Shown here one piece after another: positions 58,679 to 64,000 of a stretch of 64,000 nucleotides of DNA. Positions within the stretch are counted from its first letter, which is position 1. Every line of letters starts with the position of its first letter. The notes beneath the pieces were generated by a model. The model was not told the DNA's origin, ran no database searches, and was given only the letters and a program-made list of their open reading frames with translations. Source of the DNA: Acrocarpospora phusangensis (GTDB lineage: Bacteria > Actinomycetota > Actinomycetes > Streptosporangiales > Streptosporangiaceae); NCBI RefSeq assembly GCF_016862995.1, contig NZ_BOOA01000017.1:62001-126000 (forward strand). Direction: 5' to 3'. The position numbers and the translations under genes are program-made.

Positions 58679-59575
58679 ATGACGCTCTCTCCCACCGTCT
58701 CTCCCACCGCCTCCCGCCTGGCGAAGGCGGCCGCCGCCGTCGCCGTGGTCAGCCTTGCCCTGCTGGGCTGCGGCCCGGCCGCCACCACCCCCAGCGCCGA
58801 CGAAGCCGCCCCCGAGGTGGTCAGCGTCGCCAGCCAGGACCCGACGGAAGCCGCCCAGCCCGAAGCCTCCACCGAACCCACTGAAACCACGCAACCCGCC
58901 GAGGAGGCCGCGGCCGGCGCCACCGTCCAGCCCGGCGGCACCCTCGTCGACGGCAGCGTCGTCTCCGCCGAGCTCACCCGAGCCGGCCAGAAAGACGTGT
59001 ACGTCATAGACCTGGGCGAAGCCCGCGAGTTCTACGTAGCCGACATGAACGGCACCACCGACATGCAGTTCCAGGCCTTCGCCGACGTCGACGACGAACC
59101 GGTCGGCCTGCCCAACCTCAGCCTCTCCTTCGGCACCTGGGTCTTCAAGCTCACCAAGGCCGGCACCCACCGCCTGGAGGTCTGGGGAAACAACAACACC
59201 ATCGGCAAGTACGGCTTCCGCATCGCCACCGTCAAACCCCGCAGCTTCCCGGTCGCCATCGGCATGAAGATCGGGGAAGGGAGCCCGGCCGGAGCGGGCC
59301 GCCTGGACGTCTCCGGGCGCATCGACCGGTTCGAGTTCGACTCCGACGGCGCGACCGCCGTCAAGGTGGTCGGCGGCGCGGGCGCGTGCACGGCCATCCA
59401 GCTGGAGCTGGTGGACGCGGCGCAGGCCGACATCGCCAACGCCCGGCAGCCGGTCCCGCTCTGCGGCGACTTCGACATGCCGCTCTCCAACGGCGACGGC
59501 AAGTACGCGCTGATCGTGCGATCCAACACGGCGAAGACGGGCGCGTACGCGTTCGAGCTGGTCCGGGGCGGCTGA
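58679..59575 (+). CDS. Lipoprotein with acidic Thr/Pro-rich linker, unknown
   Basis: 298 aa. Signal ending in VVSLALLGCG (lipobox), then an acidic Pro/Thr/Glu linker to about residue 82, then two beta-rich modules (83-185 and 190-298: LTRAGQKDVYVIDLGEAREF; RLDVSGRIDRFEFDSDGAT) resembling bacterial pre-peptidase-like C-terminal domains. Function unknown. Placed between a hydrolase and a Ser/Thr kinase gene; convergent with the kinase, 5 bp between stops. Confidence 0.78.
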   Translation: MTLSPTVSPTASRLAKAAAAVAVVSLALLGCGPAATTPSADEAAPEVVSVASQDPTEAAQPEASTEPTETTQPAEEAAAGATVQPGGTLVDGSVVSAELTRAGQKDVYVIDLGEAREFYVADMNGTTDMQFQAFADVDDEPVGLPNLSLSFGTWVFKLTKAGTHRLEVWGNNNTIGKYGFRIATVKPRSFPVAIGMKIGEGSPAGAGRLDVSGRIDRFEFDSDGATAVKVVGGAGACTAIQLELVDAAQADIANARQPVPLCGDFDMPLSNGDGKYALIVRSNTAKTGAYAFELVRGG

Positions 59576-59580
59576 GACGG

Positions 59581-61095
59581 TCAGGATCGGCGGCGCAGCT
59601 CCCCCCGGTAGGTGAGGGAGCCGCCGCCCTCCTGACGCTCGTACAGCAGCGTGTCGCCGCCCGCGAACGTGAGGGTGATGTCCCCGCCCACGCACGTGCC
59701 CACCTGCTCCATGGTGAGGTCGATCGCCTTCCCCCGGTTCCTGGTGACCCGCAGCGCCTGCTTGCACCCGTCCGTGACCGCGAGCCCGGCACGATCGCCC
59801 TCCGCCAGGGCGATCGTGACGCTGTAGATCACCTTCCGGCGGTCCTGGGAGACGACGTCTCCCGCCCACGTCCCCGCGAAGCCCGCGGTCACGACGCTCC
59901 CCACGGCGGACGGCTGCTCCGGCCCGGGAGTCTCCGGCGCGGTCGCGCCCGTCTCTCCGTCACCCGATCCCGCGCCCGCGTTGTCCACCTCAGCCGCGTC
60001 CACCTCAGCCGCGTCCGGGTGGGCGGCTCCCGGATCGCGGGTCTGCTCACTCAACGCCGGCCCAGGGGATTCCCCGGAGCCGCCGGGGATGCCCTGGACG
60101 ACCAGGAAGGCGGCCACGGCGACCGCCGCCAGCGCACCCGCCAGCACGGCGATCCCCCGCGGGAACGGCCGCCGCGCCGCACCCGGCGCCGTCGTGTCGG
60201 GCGTGACCGGACGCGGCAGCGGGGCCGTCGGACCGGGCCAGGCCGTCCCTGCGGATCGTGGGGTCACCGCCGCGCGACCCGGCCCGGCCATGGCCGGCAC
60301 CCCGGGATCCACCAGGCGGATCATCAGCTCCTTCGCGGTCGGCCGCTGCCCGGGATCCTTCGCCAGGCAGTCCCGCAGCACCGGCAGGAGGCGCTCCGGC
60401 ACCCCGTCCAGGTCCGGCGGCGAGCTCAGGATGCGGTGGAACACGGCCGCGATCGTGTCGTGCCCGAACGGCGCCCGCCCGTTCGCCGCGAACACCATCG
60501 TCGCCGCCCACGCGAACACGTCCGCCGCGGCCGACGCCTGCACGCCCCGCAACTGCTCCGGCGCCATGTACGGCGGCGTCCCCGCCAGCACCGACGGCGC
60601 GGTCTCCGCGTCCAGCGGGCGCGCGATCCCGAAGTCGACCACCCGGGGGCCGTCCGGACCGAGCAGCACGTTGCCCGGCTTGAAGTCCCGGTGCACGATC
60701 CCGGCGGCGTGGATGGCGGCGAGCGCCGAGGCCGTGCCGACCGCCAGCCGGTCCAGGTCGCCGTCCCGGAGCGGACCGCCCGTCCTGACCCTCTCGTGCA
60801 GCGAGGGGCCGGGCACGAACTCGCTCACCACGTAAGGTTCCGGGCGGTCCAGCTCGGCGGCCAGGACGCGGGCCGTGCAGAACGGGGCGACGCTGCGGGC
60901 CGACTCCAGCTCCCGGGCCAGCCGCCGCCGCGTCACCGGATCCGTGCCGCCCTTGAGCACCTTGATCGCGACCCGGTCGCCCGCGGGCGACCAGCCCTCG
61001 TACACGATGCCCTGGCCGCCTTCCCCGAGCCGCGCGACGACCTCGAACTCGCCCAGCTTGCGCGGGTCGGCGGGCTCCAGTGGCCCTGCGCTCAT
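59581..61095 (-). CDS. Membrane Ser/Thr protein kinase (PknB-like)
   Basis: 504 aa. Kinase domain 13-265: Gly loop GEGGQG (24-29), VAIK Lys45, catalytic HRDFKPGN (Asp137), DFG 154-156 and TPPYMAPE. A Pro-rich juxtamembrane linker follows, TM at 314-334, then an acidic linker and an extracellular beta-rich domain (about 390-504: FAGTWAGDVVSQDRRKVIYS) with two Cys. No PASTA repeats. ATG 61095 has AGGAGGA at 6 nt; a longer frame to 61233 is unlikely. Confidence 0.92.
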   Translation of the reverse strand: MSAGPLEPADPRKLGEFEVVARLGEGGQGIVYEGWSPAGDRVAIKVLKGGTDPVTRRRLARELESARSVAPFCTARVLAAELDRPEPYVVSEFVPGPSLHERVRTGGPLRDGDLDRLAVGTASALAAIHAAGIVHRDFKPGNVLLGPDGPRVVDFGIARPLDAETAPSVLAGTPPYMAPEQLRGVQASAAADVFAWAATMVFAANGRAPFGHDTIAAVFHRILSSPPDLDGVPERLLPVLRDCLAKDPGQRPTAKELMIRLVDPGVPAMAGPGRAAVTPRSAGTAWPGPTAPLPRPVTPDTTAPGAARRPFPRGIAVLAGALAAVAVAAFLVVQGIPGGSGESPGPALSEQTRDPGAAHPDAAEVDAAEVDNAGAGSGDGETGATAPETPGPEQPSAVGSVVTAGFAGTWAGDVVSQDRRKVIYSVTIALAEGDRAGLAVTDGCKQALRVTRNRGKAIDLTMEQVGTCVGGDITLTFAGGDTLLYERQEGGGSLTYRGELRRRS

Positions 61096-61159
61096 GCGGA
61101 TCCTCCTGCGGGTACGGCCCACCCACCGTAACCTGCTCCGGCCATGCTCACGCCGGTGG

Positions 61160-61951
61160 TCAGTAGATCCCCGCCGCCCGCCCGGCGCTCCCGGTCCCGC
61201 CCCTGGCGGCATCCAGATTGCCCCGTACGGCACCGCTCAGCAGCGACGAGTCCGTCCCCACCGTGATCATGGTGAAGCCCTGCTCCGCGTAGCGCGCGGC
61301 CTCCTCGCCGCTGCCGCAGTGGATGCCCGCCGCGATCCCGTTCTCCAGGCAGACGGTCCTGATCCCGTCGACGACCTCGGTGAAGCGCGGGTCCGGCGGC
61401 GTATGGCCGGGCCGCAGGCCGAGCGAGAGGGAAAGATCGCTGGGGCCGATGTACAGCGCGTCCACGCCCGGCACGGCCGCGATCTCGCGCACGTTCCCGA
61501 TCCCGTCGGCCGTCTCGATCATGAGGATGCACGCCTGGTCGGCCAGCGTCTCGGGGTCGGTGCCGCCCAGGACCCCGCCGGTCCGTACGGGCCCCCAGGA
61601 GCGGTCGCCGTGCGGCGGGAAACGGAACGCCCGCGCGGCCCTGGCCGCCTCCTCGGCGTTGCCGACCATGGGGACCACCACGCCCCGGGCGCCCGCGTCC
61701 AGGACCTGCATGATGCGGTTGGGCTCGTTCCAGTTGACCCGCGCGACGGGGATCGAGCCCCCCGCCTCGACGGCCTGCATCATCGTCACCCCGGCGGCGA
61801 GGTCGATCAGGCCGTGCTGGAAGTCCAGGCAGCAGTAGTCGGGGCCCTGCCGGGCGATCAGCTCGGCGGAGACGGAACCGGGCACCGTGCACCAGACTCC
61901 GTAGGTCACCTCTCCGGCCCGCCAGCGCCGGATCAACGGGTTGTCGCTCAT
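61160..61951 (-). CDS. HpcH/HpaI-family class II aldolase
   Basis: 263 aa metal-dependent pyruvate aldolase. His46 (CLDFQHGLID), Arg71 (VARVNW), metal ligand Glu146 (LMIETADGI) and Asp in YIGPSDLSLSLG match HpaI/GarL. It likely cleaves a 4-hydroxy-2-oxo-acid to pyruvate and an aldehyde. ATG 61951 follows GAGGAG by 5 nt. It stands alone between two kinase genes. Confidence 0.9.
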   Translation of the reverse strand: MSDNPLIRRWRAGEVTYGVWCTVPGSVSAELIARQGPDYCCLDFQHGLIDLAAGVTMMQAVEAGGSIPVARVNWNEPNRIMQVLDAGARGVVVPMVGNAEEAARAARAFRFPPHGDRSWGPVRTGGVLGGTDPETLADQACILMIETADGIGNVREIAAVPGVDALYIGPSDLSLSLGLRPGHTPPDPRFTEVVDGIRTVCLENGIAAGIHCGSGEEAARYAEQGFTMITVGTDSSLLSGAVRGNLDAARGGTGSAGRAAGIY

Positions 61952-62207
61952 CGTTCTCCTCACGTGTCCCACGGGAAGTACATCCGAAAGTGGGCCCGGG
62001 GTCCTAATTGGGACACTCTGGGTAATTGCCGGGGGAGCACGCGGAGCGGTCCTACAGCCGTTAGAGCGCTGTCATACCCGTTCGGTTTGCAGCGAATAGG
62101 TGACATTTCTACTCCGGTGACAAGCTGGCGAGTAGGTGAGACCTTCGTATGAGTACACGGCGTTAGATGGATCTCCGCGCCGAGTGCCGTAGGAGGGGGC
62201 TATTTCG

Positions 62208-64000
62208 GTGAGCGACTGGACTGTTCCCGGATATCGGGAAATAAGGGAACTCGGCGTCGGGGGAAGTGGACGGGTCGTCCTGGCGACCTATGAGTCCACG
62301 GGCGCGTTCGTGGCGATCAAGTATCTGAGCGAACGGCTGCGCGTCGACCCCGAATTCCTGGCGGGCTTCCAGCGCGAGGCCCGGCTGATGGTGGAACTCC
62401 AGGACGCCAACATCGTCAAACTCTACGAATACGTGCAGTCCCCGTACGGCGACGCCGCCATCGTGATGGAGCTGGTGGACGGCGTCCCGCTCCGGCGCAT
62501 CCTGGCCGAGCACGGCACCACCAGCCCGGAGGCGGCGCTGGTCGTGCTCAAGGGCTCCCTGCTCGGCCTGTCCAGCGCGCACGCGCAGGGCATCGTGCAC
62601 CGCGACTACAAGCCCGAGAACGTGCTCATCCAGGCCGACGGCACCAGCAAGCTGGCCGACTTCGGGATCGCCACGCACAGCGGGGAGGCGGGGGTTCCGT
62701 CGGGGACGCCGTCGTACATGGCGCCCGAGCAGTGGGCCGCCAGCCCGGCCAGCCCGGCCACCGACGTGTACGCGGCGACCTGCGTGTTCTTCGAGTGCCT
62801 GACGGGGCGCAAGCCGTACCGGGCCGACCATCTGGCGGGGTTACGGCACCAGCACCAGCACGCGCCGATCCCGACCATGGAGGTGCCGTCGTCGGTGCGC
62901 GCCCTGGTCGGCAGGGGCATGGCGAAGAACCCGATGGACCGGCCGCCGACCGCGCGCGCCTTCGTCGCCGACCTGGAGGCGGCGGCCGTCGCCGCGTACG
63001 GCACCGACTGGGAGGAGCGCGGCAGGCGGCACCTGGCCGAACTGGCGACGCTGCTGGCGCTGCTGTTCCCGCTGGCGCGGCCGGCCTCGCCCCCGCAGGT
63101 GGGGACCTCGCTGGCGCGGACCGTGCTGTCGGACCGGCTCGGGCACTTCGCGCCGCGGTTCGCCATCGGCGGGTCGCTGGTGGCCGCGCTGGTGATCGCC
63201 GTGCTGGTCGCCTCCAACGGGGCGACGCCGGTGTCGGAGGGCACCACGCTGCGCCCGCCGCAGAGCCAGTCGGCCGAGCCGGCCCCGCCCACCGTGGAGC
63301 CGACCGAGGAGGCCACCGATCCGGTCGAGCCGACCACCGAGAGCGTGACGGATCCGACGGACGAGGCCACCGAGACCCCGATCGCGCAGCCGCCGGCTCC
63401 CCCCACGACCACGCCCACCGCGGCGCCCCCGGTGACGCCCACGGTGACCGCGACGGCCACGGTCACGCCCGCGCCGCTGAAGGTGACCGGGCTGGCGATC
63501 TCGTCCTTCGACGGGCAGTCGGCCTCGCTGCGGGTACGGGCGTCGGCCGCCCGGCGGGTGTCATTACGGGTGATCTTCGCGGAGGGGCCGGACACCGGCC
63601 ATCTGGTCGCGCGTCCCGCGCAGATCATTCCGCTCGCGGGGGCGACGACGTACACGCCGGTGGTGCAGGACGCGTTCACCGCGCCCGCCTGCGGCAAGTC
63701 CGTCTACCGCAGGATCACCATCGCGACCGCGCCGAAGGCCGGCCCGGTGAGCAAGACGACGCAGGTCAAGGGCCCGGCCTGCCCGCCGCCTGCCGTGCAG
63801 AGCGTGACGATCTCCAGCTGGGACGGCAAGGCCGCCGGCCTGGAGGTCAAGACCGACGGCCCGGGACCGGCCAAGGTGACGGCGGTCTTCGCCCGGGACG
63901 GCAAGCCGGTGCAGACCAAGTCTGCGAACATCTCCGGCAAGACGACGTACCCGTTGAACGTCACGGGTGATCTGGGCGAGGTCGACTGCGACAAGACGGC
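62208..64000 (+). CDS. Membrane Ser/Thr protein kinase, 3' end outside window
   Basis: 597 codons present, open at the right edge. Kinase domain 8-265: Gly loop GVGGSG (16-21), VAIK Lys38, HRDYKPEN (Asp133), DFG 151-153, TPSYMAPEQW. TM about 318-336, then a Pro/Thr/Glu linker to about 425 and two repeated extracellular modules (LAISSFDGQSASLRVRAS; VTISSWDGKAAGLEVKTDG) of about 100 residues each. GTG 62208 follows AGGAGG by 11 nt, rather far. TTA codons at 62841 and 63564. Confidence 0.9.
   Translation, partial: MSDWTVPGYREIRELGVGGSGRVVLATYESTGAFVAIKYLSERLRVDPEFLAGFQREARLMVELQDANIVKLYEYVQSPYGDAAIVMELVDGVPLRRILAEHGTTSPEAALVVLKGSLLGLSSAHAQGIVHRDYKPENVLIQADGTSKLADFGIATHSGEAGVPSGTPSYMAPEQWAASPASPATDVYAATCVFFECLTGRKPYRADHLAGLRHQHQHAPIPTMEVPSSVRALVGRGMAKNPMDRPPTARAFVADLEAAAVAAYGTDWEERGRRHLAELATLLALLFPLARPASPPQVGTSLARTVLSDRLGHFAPRFAIGGSLVAALVIAVLVASNGATPVSEGTTLRPPQSQSAEPAPPTVEPTEEATDPVEPTTESVTDPTDEATETPIAQPPAPPTTTPTAAPPVTPTVTATATVTPAPLKVTGLAISSFDGQSASLRVRASAARRVSLRVIFAEGPDTGHLVARPAQIIPLAGATTYTPVVQDAFTAPACGKSVYRRITIATAPKAGPVSKTTQVKGPACPPPAVQSVTISSWDGKAAGLEVKTDGPGPAKVTAVFARDGKPVQTKSANISGKTTYPLNVTGDLGEVDCDKT

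Noticed and set aside
1-64000. tRNA or rRNA genes
   Set aside because: A visual search for T-loop and acceptor-stem patterns in the gaps found none; a covariance search would be decisive.

Overview
The window is 64 kb of GC-rich actinobacterial chromosome. The evidence is the near-uniform G/C third codon position, many GTG starts, DUF4439, DUF4236 and DUF574 family proteins, SARP/LuxR/TetR/GntR regulators, SPSPSP linkers in secreted hydrolases, and a short threonyl-tRNA synthetase of an actinomycete type. The family mix resembles filamentous Streptosporangiales (Nonomuraea/Streptosporangium-like) or Streptomyces relatives. The genus cannot be settled from the sequence alone. I saw no tRNA, rRNA, insertion sequence, phage gene or CRISPR array.

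Layout. 0-6 kb is core: two ferritin-like DUF4439-type proteins, a DUF4236 protein, proS, a membrane protein, and an FprA-type ferredoxin reductase. 6-15 kb is regulatory and metabolic: a 1313-aa winged-helix/BTAD/STAND/TM/WD40 regulator, a LuxR regulator, a CitE-like aldolase-superfamily protein, cutC, a GNAT and a GntR/UTRA regulator with three TTGGNACAA sites in front of it. 15.6-18.3 kb holds a PLP aminotransferase and a short ThrRS gene, which is preceded by a 17-codon leader peptide with three consecutive Thr codons and a complete set of attenuator stems. 18.3-22.4 kb has an SDR, an ATP-grasp protein, a duplicated pair of small secreted proteins and a NagZ-type GH3 gene under a ROK-type palindrome. 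22.4-29.9 kb has a PhoD-like enzyme, a tripartite tricarboxylate transporter (tctCBA) and the divergent CitA/CitB-type two-component system, then a dTMP-kinase paralog.

30-42.4 kb is a polysaccharide and amino-sugar island. It contains a secreted animal-type heme peroxidase fused to a CBM2, a LuxR-like regulator with HTH domains at both ends, a secreted GH18 chitinase, a RidA protein, a DasR-like GntR divergent from a sugar ABC transporter (binding protein and two permeases) with an intracellular GH20, and a CBM3-GH16 protein. The likely flow is: chitinase (and perhaps the peroxidase) opens polymer outside, the ABC system imports oligomers, GH20/GH3 release GlcNAc inside, and a predicted glucosamine kinase plus SIS isomerase at 50.4-52.5 kb could feed amino sugars to fructose-6-phosphate. 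No ABC ATPase for the sugar importer lies in the window, so a shared MsiK-like ATPase is expected elsewhere.

42.4-50.3 kb has an AlkD-like protein with a TetR that carries a KstR2-like site, then a polyamine/amine module (aldehyde dehydrogenase, PuuB-like oxidase, TetR with a 16-bp palindrome, potABC without a binding protein). 52.5-57.3 kb carries a MerR regulator, an NNH7-NACHT STAND ATPase (candidate immune or signalling protein) and a DUF574 methyltransferase. 57.4-64 kb has an S33 peptidase-like hydrolase, a lipoprotein, two membrane Ser/Thr kinases (the second runs off the right edge) and a HpcH/HpaI aldolase.

The items most worth following are the threonine attenuator on thrS, the CBM2-peroxidase, the paired small secreted proteins, the dual-HTH regulator, and the operator architecture of the das-like and GH3 loci.
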